Both the position numbers and the translations under genes were made by a program. The notes under the pieces were generated by a model that saw nothing but the letters and a program-made list of their open reading frames with translations, was not told where the DNA came from and made no database searches. A DNA stretch of 64,000 bases from CAVUNY01 sp963843535 (GTDB lineage: Bacteria; Chloroflexota; Anaerolineae; Anaerolineales; Anaerolineaceae): positions 62,001 through 126,000 of the forward strand of contig CAWJKU010000003.1 of the NCBI GenBank assembly GCA_963843535.1, given 5' to 3'. Shown piece by piece: positions 1-7,855 of the stretch (position 1 is the stretch's first letter; each line of letters starts with the position of its first letter).

Positions 1-687
1 GTAGGGAGCGGATCAGGACGATTTACCGAGCAGGCCGCTTCGACCGGGGCGATGGTGGTATCGATGGATTTTAGCCAGGCTGTTGAGGCGAATTATGCGT
101 CCAATGGATCGAAAGATAATGTTTTGATCGTCCAGGCCGATCTTTACCAAATGCCATTTTTACTGGGCTCGTTTGACCGGGTTTTTTGTTTCGGCGTTCT
201 GCAGCATACGCCCGATGTTCGCAAAGCTTTCTTCGAGCTGCCGCGATATTTGAAACCTGGGGGATATTTAGCGATGGATGTTTATCCCAGGCATCGTTGG
301 TACAAACAGGCTCTTAAGACAAAATACTGGGTGAGGCCGTTTACCAGGAAAATGGAGCTCGACAGGCTCTACAGGCTGGTGAATGGATATGTAAATTTCA
401 TGTGGCCCCTCTCCAGGTTGATTGCCAGACTGCCGTATGGATGGCAATTTAATAAATTTCTTTTGGTCATGAATTACCAGGGCCTGCACAACCTGAAAGA
501 AGATGCGATGAAGGAATGGGCTGTCCTGGACACCTTCGATATGCTTTCCCCGGCTTACGATCATCCTCAAAAAATAGGGACTGTCCGGCAGTGGTTTGAA
601 GAAGCCCAATTGCAGAATATTGAAGTCCATTACGGTTATAACGGTATCGAGGGCCGGGGAAGGAAACGATCGAACACCAATCAGTAA
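1..687 (+). CDS. Class I SAM-dependent methyltransferase, 5'-truncated by window edge
   Basis: The reading frame is open from base 1, so the gene begins before the window. The first visible residues are the glycine-rich SAM-binding motif I (VGSGSGRFTEQ), which an ATG start at 52 would cut off. An acidic residue (MDFS) follows at the end of strand 2, then a motif IV-like stretch (DRVFCFGVLQHTPD) and a post-motif loop (YLKPGGYLAMDVYP), the usual order of a methyltransferase_11/25 fold. It transfers a methyl group from SAM, but the substrate cannot be read from sequence. The C-terminal part (residues about 100-225) is rich in aromatic and basic residues and has no motif I recognise. A nucleotidyltransferase-fold gene follows 34 bases downstream on the same strand, so the two may be cotranscribed, perhaps as part of a surface glycan locus outside the window. 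Confidence 0.8.
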   Translation, partial: VGSGSGRFTEQAASTGAMVVSMDFSQAVEANYASNGSKDNVLIVQADLYQMPFLLGSFDRVFCFGVLQHTPDVRKAFFELPRYLKPGGYLAMDVYPRHRWYKQALKTKYWVRPFTRKMELDRLYRLVNGYVNFMWPLSRLIARLPYGWQFNKFLLVMNYQGLHNLKEDAMKEWAVLDTFDMLSPAYDHPQKIGTVRQWFEEAQLQNIEVHYGYNGIEGRGRKRSNTNQ

Positions 688-721
688 TTTATTTGTTAAT
701 TTTTTTTTAAGGACTTCTCGA

Positions 722-1207
722 ATGGACATTCCTTTAAATAAACTCAACTATGCTTTTAGAAAAAAACCGCTTCTGGTTGGGGGTAAAGCGATGGAGTACT
801 ACGGGCTGAGGCAGTCCGGAGCCGATATTGATTTCATTGCGGTCAAAGAAGATGTCTATGACCTGATCAAGCTGTTTCCAGACCGAGTTAAAGATCTTTG
901 GAGCGACCTGGGTGTCTGCCCCTACGAATTCGAAATCTGGAAGTCCATTTGCCTGTTTTCCTACGATGACCTGTGTGAGAACGCCATCGACGAAGGTGAT
1001 TTTTTAGTCATCTCCCTGGAAAAGCTCCTGGTATTGAAAGCCATGGCCATGAACATCGAGAAGTATCTGAAAGATACTCAATTAATTGTTCAAAACATAC
1101 TTTATCAAAAATACAAGTTTTTCGACCAGGTAAAAGCCGAAAACATCGATTTCCTGAAAGGTATCCAGGGGATCACAATCATTGAAAAAACCGGACCTGT
1201 GGATTGA
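722..1207 (+). CDS. Nucleotidyltransferase-fold protein (MNT/AbiEii-like)
   Basis: This is a 161-residue protein. I start it at the ATG at 722 because the longer open frame from 596 overlaps the methyltransferase gene and its extra residues look like a shadow. Near the N-terminus, LLVGGKAMEYYGLRQSGADI followed by DF resembles the GG...DxD core of the nucleotidyltransferase superfamily: a GGKA helix start and two metal-ligand aspartates. A later segment (LVISLEKLLVLKAMAM) matches the lysine-bearing helix seen in AbiEii and DUF6036-type proteins. Such domains transfer nucleotides to proteins, RNA or small molecules; here the substrate is unknown. No antitoxin-like partner is adjacent, so I do not call a toxin-antitoxin system. 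An AT-rich run and no strong ribosome site precede the start. Confidence 0.55.
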   Translation: MDIPLNKLNYAFRKKPLLVGGKAMEYYGLRQSGADIDFIAVKEDVYDLIKLFPDRVKDLWSDLGVCPYEFEIWKSICLFSYDDLCENAIDEGDFLVISLEKLLVLKAMAMNIEKYLKDTQLIVQNILYQKYKFFDQVKAENIDFLKGIQGITIIEKTGPVD

Positions 1208-1310
1208 TCACAAACCCTATTAACGCCAAACCATCAATGCCCTGAATATACGATTGCCGGATTTATGGTTTTTAACAAAATCCAACCTGTGTGGATTAAC
1301 GCCATCCTCC

Positions 1311-2198
1311 TCAGGCTTTTTCCGGCCCCGGTCCGGTGTAAGGATCCGCCTGGCGCCGAGCCCAGGCCGTCAGCTCGGTCGCCCAATCGAGTTTAGGCTC
1401 CGGCGCGGCTGGAGGTTGTTTGCGCACCCAGCTCAACATTTCCTCGACCGAGCCGAAGAACACGTTCCAGTCGGACTGGTGCGCGAACACGCTCCCCACC
1501 TCGTAAGGCGGCATGATGCGCGTAGAATACTGGTGGATCTTGTTGTGCTTCCAACCCGGGATCGTCGACCTCCCGCTCGAATCGACCTGCACCAGCTGCC
1601 CGGAAGGAAATTGCTTGACGAAGTTCTGGCCGATCTGCTCAAAGGTGAGGGTGTACGCGGGCAGTCCCCAATCGATGCCGGCGGCCTCCCAGCCGCCGTC
1701 GAAGCTGCCGATCCATTGGATCATTTTCGGGGCATATTTCGTGATGATCTCGGCCCTCGTGTAAGGCACCACCTGTTTTTCAGGATAACTGTCGCGCAGC
1801 CCTTCGCACAGCTGCTGGGCGGTGTCGCTGAATTTCTTGGGATTGACGACCTCTTCTTCACCGGTATCCGGGTTCAGGACCTTGGTCTGCTCCAGGTCTA
1901 CCGCGATGAAGTCCGGTTTTTCGCGGTCGATGGCTTTTTTATATTTTTCCAGCATTTTTTTCTGATTGGCATCGGGATAATGCCAGTAGTAGCAGCCGTT
2001 CACCGGCAGCACCTGCCGCGCTGCCTCCAGGTTGCGCAGCGTGCTGTAGTTGCCGTGGTCGTGGTCGATCAGCTCCTGGTCGCCGCGAAACACGGCGAAG
2101 CGCATCCCAGCATGGTCAAAAAGAAACTGCCAGTCGAACTGGATCCGTTCGTCAAAATGCAGATAGCTGCCCCAATCCGTGCCCACGATGAGTTCCAT
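1311..2198 (-). CDS. GH25-like lysozyme-fold protein
   Basis: The 295-residue product resembles glycoside hydrolase family 25 (Chalaropsis-type lysozymes). It has an N-terminal strand with an early Asp (VGTDWGSYLHFD), a FAVFRGDQ strand, the NxxxAR-like helix, a GCYYWHYPD strand, the DFIAVDLEQ strand that in the family carries the catalytic DxE pair, and a late IHQYST strand. I start at the ATG at 2198 because GGAGG lies about five bases upstream; the frame extends to a GTG at 2228 with no better site. No signal peptide is visible, which is unusual for a wall hydrolase, so export would need another route or the protein acts inside the cell. The tail (WATELTAWARRQADPY) is charged and unassigned. 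It opens the minus-strand sugar cluster only by position. Confidence 0.6.
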   Translation of the reverse strand: MELIVGTDWGSYLHFDERIQFDWQFLFDHAGMRFAVFRGDQELIDHDHGNYSTLRNLEAARQVLPVNGCYYWHYPDANQKKMLEKYKKAIDREKPDFIAVDLEQTKVLNPDTGEEEVVNPKKFSDTAQQLCEGLRDSYPEKQVVPYTRAEIITKYAPKMIQWIGSFDGGWEAAGIDWGLPAYTLTFEQIGQNFVKQFPSGQLVQVDSSGRSTIPGWKHNKIHQYSTRIMPPYEVGSVFAHQSDWNVFFGSVEEMLSWVRKQPPAAPEPKLDWATELTAWARRQADPYTGPGPEKA

Positions 2199-2330
2199 AG
2201 CTCCTCCAGCCCTCGTCCTGTTAATCACAAAAAAGGCGCACTTAAGCGTGTATTGTTGACAATATTAGTTAATTTATTATAGGGTAAGTGAAAAGAAATT
2301 CAAGAGATGAAAAAGGACGGGCTTTCGCGT

Positions 2331-3570
2331 TTAGCGGTATTCATCCACCGCTTCGAACATCGCCACGATATTTTCCGGAGGCACATCCGGCAGGATATTA
2401 TGGATGGTATTGAACACAAACCCGCCCCCCGGCGAAAGAATCTCGATATTTCGGCGCACATCGTCTTTTACCTGCGCAGGGGTACCCCGGTTGAGGATCT
2501 GCCGGGTATCGCATCCCCCGCCCCAAAACGTCAGCTGCTGCCCAAACTCGCTTTTCAGCCGTTCGGGCTGCATGTCGCGGGTATTGGTCTGCACAGGATT
2601 GATGACCTCATAGCCGGCTTCGATCAGGTCCGGCAGCAGGCGGTAGATCGATCCGCATGAGTGTAAGAAGGTGTGCATCTGGCTGTGCTTTTTTACGTAC
2701 TCGCATAGAATTTTATGGCGCGGCTTGAAAAGCTTGCGGTACAGCGCGGGTGACATGAACGGGCCTCGGTCGGTGCCCAGGTCGTCGCCAAAACGCAGGA
2801 TATCGACCACATCACCGACCGCCTGGCAGACTTTTTCCAGCGTTTGCAGGTGCCGCTCCAGCAGGGCATCCAGCAGGCGTTCCACATTGCGCTGGTCATC
2901 GATCAGGTCCATTAAGAAGTGATCCATCCGGCGTAAAAAGGTGCCCCACTCGAACAGGTTGCACCCTGCCACCACCACCAGCGCCCGGTCGGAGGATTGG
3001 CGCAGGGCGATTGCCCGCCGTCGCAGCTGAGACCAGAAATCTTGCTCACCGGCGTGGTCCCATGGACTGTGAGCCAGGCCTGACCAGTGGACTTTGCCCA
3101 TCCAGAAGCTCAAATCATCGAAGTTCTCGGGATAGCCATCGATATACGGGAAACAGGTCTGATCGAAAAAAGCCGCCCCCGGCGGCATGGTTGCCAGGCG
3201 GGTGCCCTCCGCGTCGAAAACGTCCCAGGCGCCGCCGGGCTGGCGCACCGGCTTGAACCACGCCGGGAACTGCACGCTGATTCCCTGGGGCAGGTCAAAA
3301 GTCTCGCCAATCCTCATCTCGGTGGTTGAAGGCCCGCCCAATATCCATCGCATCTATGCGAAACCGCGCCAGAATTTCTTCCTCCGGCTGCGCCAGCTGC
3401 TGGACAACGTCGTAGACTCGCGTGCTGCCTGACCGGATTCCCAGGTGGTGTTTCAAATTGGTGTAAGCGATGGCCGAAATCCCCGAACTGGGGGTCGCGC
3501 CCAAATCCACCGGCACCCGATCGGGCTCGCGGTGGCTGATCGCGGCCAGAATCCGTTCGCGTGAATTCAT
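2331..3570 (-). CDS. URO-D-like methyltransferase family protein, split by a one-base frameshift
   Basis: Two overlapping frames together make one uroporphyrinogen-decarboxylase-superfamily protein of about 412 residues. The N-terminal 91 residues (MNSRERILAAISHREPDRVP) carry the typical opening of this family. The remainder has the barrel with HSCGSIYRLLPDLIEAGYEV, the WGGGCDTRQIL strand and the GGGFVFNTIHNILPDVPPEN ending. The frames join at the AAAA run at 3297-3300 (TTTT on the coding strand): removing one T reads RDF-DLPQG continuously. Members outside haem synthesis are often corrinoid or methyl-transfer proteins or are found in sugar operons; the exact reaction is not predictable. Its position beside rhamnose mutarotase and fucosidase suggests a role linked to deoxyhexose use. 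The break is more likely a sequence error than decay because both halves are otherwise intact. Confidence 0.75.
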
Positions 3571-3595
3571 GAATTACCCACCTTTCCGGCCCAGA

Positions 3596-3919
3596 TCACT
3601 CACAGTGGAACACTTCATCCATCTCGGCCCACCATTCGCCCGGCTTGCGCGTGGCGAGGCCCTCCTGGCAGGGGTCCGTGCGTTTCCACCACTCCTGGGT
3701 GACCGGGTCGGCAGCCATCCGCGCCATATCGGCGGCAAAATCGCTGCCAACGTATTCAAAATAGCTGAACAGGAAGCCGTCTTTGAGGAAAATTGAATAG
3801 TTGCGGATATTGCATTCGCGGATCATTTTCAGCACGCCCGGCCAGGGATTGGCATGCAGCTCAAGGTATTCTGCCAGCTTTTCAGGCTTTACGTTAATGA
3901 CCATGCCGTAACGTTTCAT
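3596..3919 (-). CDS. rhaM: L-rhamnose mutarotase
   Basis: This 107-residue protein interconverts the alpha and beta anomers of L-rhamnose (some homologues act on L-fucose) so that isomerase receives the right form. It matches the family in length (about 104 residues) and signature: YGMVINVKPEKLAEYLELHA, a central NYSIF strand, FSYFEYVG, and the C-terminal WW..MDEVFH segment with the active-site His and aromatic residues. I start at the ATG at 3919, preceded by GAGGGA; the open frame reaches 3955 but the extra residues are not homologous. It lies 25 bases upstream of the URO-D-like gene and ten bases downstream of the membrane protein, so the minus-strand genes from fucosidase to URO-D are probably one operon. 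Acts in the cytoplasm. Confidence 0.9.
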   Translation of the reverse strand: MKRYGMVINVKPEKLAEYLELHANPWPGVLKMIRECNIRNYSIFLKDGFLFSYFEYVGSDFAADMARMAADPVTQEWWKRTDPCQEGLATRKPGEWWAEMDEVFHCE

Positions 3920-3929
3920 CGCATTTCCC

Positions 3930-4412
3930 TCATTCGCTGTACTCTTGGAATACACTCATGATCGCGAGCGCCGCTGCGCAGGCGGCGCACCCACCCGTAT
4001 AGAGCGTTTTGAACGCGACATATCCCCACTGATTAATCCCAGACACACCCATCAGGGATAAAGGCCCAATTATCACCAGTCCGCCGTAAACGAACATCAA
4101 AGCGAACGTGATCACCAGAGCACGCAGAACGGCATTCACGGGAAGTGGGATGGGCAATCTTCCGGTGCCGGCCATGACTCGCCCGGGTTCGCCGGCGATC
4201 AAACTCTTACGGGCAGCGGAGATCCCGATCCAGGAGACAAAAAAGGCGATGATGGCAATGGTGATCTGGATGTCTACCGCGATCTCATCCAACAATATGG
4301 TGTCCCGCGAACGGTAAAAAAAGTAGGCGATCACCCCGTTCAATCCACAGTTGATCAGCAGGTTGGCGAGGATCTGGCTTTTATAGTAAGCGGCGCGTTT
4401 TTGATGGTTCAT
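3930..4412 (-). CDS. Small integral membrane protein of the deoxyhexose cluster, function unknown
   Basis: I do not recognise this 160-residue protein. It shows four hydrophobic stretches, at about residues 15-33 (LLINCGLNGVIAYFFY), 47-65, 95-115 (ALVITFALMFVYGGLVIIG) and 130-150, with a basic loop (AARKSLIAGEPGRVMAG) between the second and third. This fits a four-helix inner-membrane protein with no soluble domain. Its start overlaps the stop of the fucosidase gene by four bases (ATGA), and its stop lies ten bases before rhaM, so translation with both neighbours is almost certainly coupled. The tight packing suggests a role in the same sugar pathway, possibly a small transporter accessory, but nothing in the sequence proves that. 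Confidence 0.6.
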   Translation of the reverse strand: MNHQKRAAYYKSQILANLLINCGLNGVIAYFFYRSRDTILLDEIAVDIQITIAIIAFFVSWIGISAARKSLIAGEPGRVMAGTGRLPIPLPVNAVLRALVITFALMFVYGGLVIIGPLSLMGVSGINQWGYVAFKTLYTGGCAACAAALAIMSVFQEYSE

Positions 4413-5875
4413 AATATAGTTGGTGGGTCATCCGTATGAACGGCGATCACAGAAACTGGCTCGTCAGGCGCCTGAGCCGGCAGCTTGATTTCCAGGCGGC
4501 TGGAATCCTGGCAGAAGGTCAGCGCCTCACCGGAGAGCAGTGCAGCGCTGGCGACCTGCGCCGGGAAGGCTGTAATATTGATCAGTCCATCGGCCGGCCA
4601 ATCCAAAACGTGCAGGTAAAAACAACCCGCCTTGCGGGTAACCTTTCCGCCAAAGCCATCCAGCGGAGCCGAGTAGGTCGTGCCGTAAATGCTCTCAGCG
4701 TTGCGCTCCATCCACTGCCCGACATACTGCAGCCGTTCGACCGCCTCGGGTGGAAAAGTACCGTCTGGAGCCGGGCCAACATTCAACAGGTAATTCCCGC
4801 CTTTACTGACCACTTCAACCAGATATTGCACCAGGCGCTGAGGAGATTTCCAATTGTTTTCTGCCGGATTGTAAGCCCAGCTCTGCCCCATCGTCATACA
4901 GGTCTCCCAGGGTTGAAAATCGTGAGTGTCCGGGTTCGGAGACTGCGGAATAGGGGTCAGCTCCAGTTTACCCTCGGCATATTTCATCAGTTGAGATCGG
5001 AGCCAGCTGTTTAGAATGGGGACCTTGAGCAAGGATGGCACAGACCTGAATAGACCCTCGCCACCCTGGTTGCCAGCGGGCGGTTTACCCGTGCGGACCG
5101 GGATGCCTTTCTGGGGAATGAACTGCTCGGGGGTGATGAAGTCGTAATCATCCCCCAGCCTGTCGTTGATTAAAGTGCTGGGGCTTAACTCACGGATCAA
5201 ACGGTGAAAACGAGGTGGGTCGAATTTCTGATGGTTCACCAATCCATCGAACCAGAGGATGCTCACCTCACCATACCCGGTGAGAAGCTTCCGCAGGTGG
5301 CTCTCCATCGTATCGAGATACTCGCTCCACGCAGCGCGCTTGGGCTCGCCCAACCAGTTGGCAGTCACCGGTCGGCGGGTATCCCGGTAGCCGGGATGGT
5401 GCATATCCGGCGGAGAGTAATAGAATCCCAGGCGCATCCCGGCCTCAGCACAGGCCTCGGCAAGCTCAAGGCAAATGTCCTTTCCGTATGGGGTGTTGGT
5501 GATTTTGTAATCGGTCCCGGGAGCATCGAACATGCAAAAACCATCGTGATGTTTGGCAGTGAGCACGATATAGCGCATGCCGGTTTCCTGCGCCAGGCGC
5601 ACCCACGCCCGCGCGTCGAACCTGTGCGGGTTAAAACGACCGGGCAAGGCCGTATATTCCGCTTCGGTGATCCGCTTCGGGTTCCGAAACATGATTTCGG
5701 CCAGGTCAGGGGTCATGATCGGCCAGGATGCCTCGACACCCGCCGCGGAATATGCTCCCCAGTGGATAAAAAGTCCAAATTTGGCGTTCATGTACCAACC
5801 CAGAAGGTCTTCCGGATGCCGGTTTGGGGGATCAGGCTGGTTGATTTTATCCTCCTTATATGATGAATCTGTCAT
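4409..5875 (-). CDS. Alpha-L-fucosidase, GH29
   Basis: The 488-residue enzyme releases L-fucose from glycans with retention of configuration. Family features are clear: KFGLFIHWGAYSAAGVEASW near residue 32, RYIVLTAKHHDGFCMFDAP near 100, the GFYYSPPDMHHPGY strand, and VSILWFDGLVN near 205, whose Asp is the usual nucleophile. GGNYLLNVGPAPDGTFPPEA near 360 closes the barrel, and a small beta domain follows. No signal peptide is visible, so it probably works in the cytoplasm on imported oligosaccharides. The ATG at 5875 lies inside a dispersed palindromic repeat, and the first nine residues (MTDSSYKED) are repeat-derived. GGAGG occurs just inside the frame, so the ancestral start may have been further in. 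It is the first gene of the minus-strand operon with the membrane protein and rhaM. Confidence 0.92.
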   Translation of the reverse strand: MTDSSYKEDKINQPDPPNRHPEDLLGWYMNAKFGLFIHWGAYSAAGVEASWPIMTPDLAEIMFRNPKRITEAEYTALPGRFNPHRFDARAWVRLAQETGMRYIVLTAKHHDGFCMFDAPGTDYKITNTPYGKDICLELAEACAEAGMRLGFYYSPPDMHHPGYRDTRRPVTANWLGEPKRAAWSEYLDTMESHLRKLLTGYGEVSILWFDGLVNHQKFDPPRFHRLIRELSPSTLINDRLGDDYDFITPEQFIPQKGIPVRTGKPPAGNQGGEGLFRSVPSLLKVPILNSWLRSQLMKYAEGKLELTPIPQSPNPDTHDFQPWETCMTMGQSWAYNPAENNWKSPQRLVQYLVEVVSKGGNYLLNVGPAPDGTFPPEAVERLQYVGQWMERNAESIYGTTYSAPLDGFGGKVTRKAGCFYLHVLDWPADGLINITAFPAQVASAALLSGEALTFCQDSSRLEIKLPAQAPDEPVSVIAVHTDDPPTIL

Positions 5876-5970
5876 TGCGAGGCGGATGGTTTTTCCGCCG
5901 AAGCAATCTAATTCTTACGAAAGATTGCTTCGCTTCGCTCGCAATGACAGTTAATCATTTTGCGTGGTCC
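5857..5970. repeat. Dispersed palindromic repeat, copy 1
   Basis: This about 114-base element has a core of near-complementary arms: TGTCATTGCGAG on the left and CTCGCAATGACAG on the right, with GAAGCAATC and GATTGCTTCG inside. It is repeated in opposite orientation at 22056-22167, and both copies share an outer CATATAAG end and a GGACCACG end. It resembles the widespread REP/MITE-like elements whose spurious translations read YDESVIASEAKQS or LLRFARND. It has no coding capacity. It overlaps the fucosidase start. The rest of the gap to 6122 (about 150 bases, AT-rich) shows nothing else. Confidence 0.85.
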
Positions 5971-6122
5971 ACGTCAGTACGAGCGGCTTTTCAAAGGATT
6001 TTTCTGATTTACGTGAGTTTGAGATAATAGACTTTTCTAGACCTGTTATTTCATTTACCCGAACTGAAGTTTTAATAATTATTTTGGGGCAATTTGATTA
6101 TAGCAAGGCCCTGGAAAATCAC

Positions 6123-7634
6123 TCAAAACAAATCCGCCAGGTTGGCCAAAGGTTTACGTATTGCCGGGTACAACGGCAGGTAAACTTGATCATATAACCG
6201 GGTGTAAAATGCCTGCACTTCTGGCCTGGGGTGAAATGCCTGCTCTTCCCATCTCGCCATCGCCGCGGCGGCCTCTGCGGTAGACGAGAATAACCCTGCC
6301 CCCACCGCAGCCAGGATTCCCGCGCCCAACGCCGCCGCCTCGGACGCTGCAGCGCGGTATACCGGTTTACCCAACACATCGGCAATAATCTGGCACCAAC
6401 GCGCGTTCTGCGCCCCCCCGCCCATCGCGACCAGCCGGTCCAGCGGTCGGCCCAGAGCCTGCTCAACGCCTGCCAATTGCAGCCGCAACTCCAGGGCGAT
6501 CCCCTCCAGGATTGACCGGTACAGGTGGGCCGGGCGGTGTATACCGCGCCAGCCGACGACAATTCCGCTGGCAGATGCATCCCAATACGGGTTCATCGCG
6601 GTGTTCCAATACGGCACCAGCAGCAGCCCCTGGCTGCCGGGGGGAATATCATCCAGGGATTGATCTAGCACTGCCCGCAGCCGGCTTGCCGCCGCACCGC
6701 GCTTTCCCAAAAAGGTCTTGAGCAGCCATTCCAGGGTATACGTGCCGCCTAACAGCACCGTTTCGAGGAGATAGCTGGATGAGTCACCGCCGGTCATCGT
6801 GCGGAAGGCCGGATTAACCACATAACTGCTGGAAAACGAGCCGCTGATCACCGAAGTCCCCAGGGCCAGGTAAGCCGCGCCGGGGGCGCAGATATTGGCT
6901 CCGATCCCGCCTGCCTGCCCGTCTCCCAGACCGGCCACCACCGGCAGCCCTTCAGGCAGGCCGGTCAGCCTAGCCGCTATGCGGCTGACGCGCCCGATCA
7001 CGCTTCCCGGAGGGTGTGGCCTGGGCAGCTGGGCGGCGGATATCCCGCAGGCGTGCAGCACCTCCGGTGACCAATCGTGCCGGGCCATATCGAATAGGCC
7101 GGTTGGGTCGGCGCAGCCCCACCCGGTATGCAGTTCTCCGGTCAGCCGCATGACCAGGTAGGCATGTACCTCCAGGTATTGGGCGGTTCGAGCAAACACA
7201 CGCGGCTCATGCTCGCGCAGCCAGGCAATTTTCACCGCGGTCAGGTTGGCGGAGAGCGGTTTCCCGGTCAGACCGTGAAAATCTGCCCCGAGTAGCGCTG
7301 TCTCCATCCCAGGCAAAAGGCCGGCTGCGCGTTCATCCATCCAAAGAATTCCTGCCCGTAAAGGCAGGCCAGATTCATCTACCGGAACGAAGGATTCGCG
7401 CTGGTGAGCAATCGCCAATCCGGCCAGGCGAGCAGAATTTACCCCGCGCAGCGCCTGGCGCAGCGCTCGCACCAACGCTCGCCACCAGCTTTCAGCCGCC
7501 TGTTCGTGCCAGCCCGGCTGGGGCAGTTGGACCGATAACGCCGCCTTACCGCTGCTTATTGTGCGGCCGCTGGTATCCCATACCACCACCTTGCAGGCGG
7601 TGGTACTGCTGTCAATCCCCAAGGATAAGTGCAT
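6123..7634 (-). CDS. FGGY-family carbohydrate kinase
   Basis: This 503-residue sugar kinase uses ATP to phosphorylate a sugar, sugar alcohol or ketose. The actin-like fold is evident: LSLGIDSSTTACKVVVWD at the N-terminus (phosphate-1 motif), LAIAHQRESFVPVDESGLPL, ILWMDERA with the substrate-binding Trp-Met-Asp-x-Arg, PVVAGLGDGQAGGIGANI with the catalytic Asp (GDG), and the ATP-domain motif VAMGGGAQNARWCQIIADVL. Length and motifs are closest to xylulokinase or L-fuculo/rhamnulokinase types. The neighbourhood (fucosidase, rhamnose mutarotase) favours a deoxyketose substrate, but that is inference. It is transcribed in the same direction as the fucosidase operon but is separated by a 247-base gap holding a repeat. 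I start at the second ATG (MHLSLGID), one codon inside the longest frame. Confidence 0.85.
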   Translation of the reverse strand: MHLSLGIDSSTTACKVVVWDTSGRTISSGKAALSVQLPQPGWHEQAAESWWRALVRALRQALRGVNSARLAGLAIAHQRESFVPVDESGLPLRAGILWMDERAAGLLPGMETALLGADFHGLTGKPLSANLTAVKIAWLREHEPRVFARTAQYLEVHAYLVMRLTGELHTGWGCADPTGLFDMARHDWSPEVLHACGISAAQLPRPHPPGSVIGRVSRIAARLTGLPEGLPVVAGLGDGQAGGIGANICAPGAAYLALGTSVISGSFSSSYVVNPAFRTMTGGDSSSYLLETVLLGGTYTLEWLLKTFLGKRGAAASRLRAVLDQSLDDIPPGSQGLLLVPYWNTAMNPYWDASASGIVVGWRGIHRPAHLYRSILEGIALELRLQLAGVEQALGRPLDRLVAMGGGAQNARWCQIIADVLGKPVYRAAASEAAALGAGILAAVGAGLFSSTAEAAAAMARWEEQAFHPRPEVQAFYTRLYDQVYLPLYPAIRKPLANLADLF

Positions 7635-7855
7635 CATGAGTTTTCATACGCTAATTATAAAGATGAACCCGGTAGAACAAGCAAATATTTGGTTTTTTTT
7701 ACAAAAAATATATAAAACTCTGGACATTTATATGCAAAAATCAACAATTTTATGGTAATAATAGTATAGGTATTGTTGTTGGATAACTTATTTTGTGGGG
7801 TGGGGCATGCAGCATAAATGTCTATATGAAACCCGCCCTGAGGAAAAATGGAACG

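Noticed and set aside
722..1207. Toxin-antitoxin call for the nucleotidyltransferase-fold gene
   Set aside because: No small partner gene overlaps or adjoins it. The upstream gene is a methyltransferase.
1254..2282. 342-codon plus-strand open frame opposite the GH25-like gene
   Set aside because: It is the complement-strand shadow of the GH25-like gene, with no recognisable domain and arginine/leucine-rich GC-driven content.
3295..3300. TGA stop in the URO-D-like gene as a selenocysteine codon, given the tRNA-Sec
   Set aside because: Homology continues in a different frame, not in the same frame past TGA, so an indel explains it. The same is true of the other breaks.
5577..5954. Open frame with SLYDESVIA...RLLRFARNDS, and a similar one at 21972-22190 on the minus strand
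   Set aside because: These are translations of the dispersed palindromic repeat and the gene in the other strand, a known source of false proteins.
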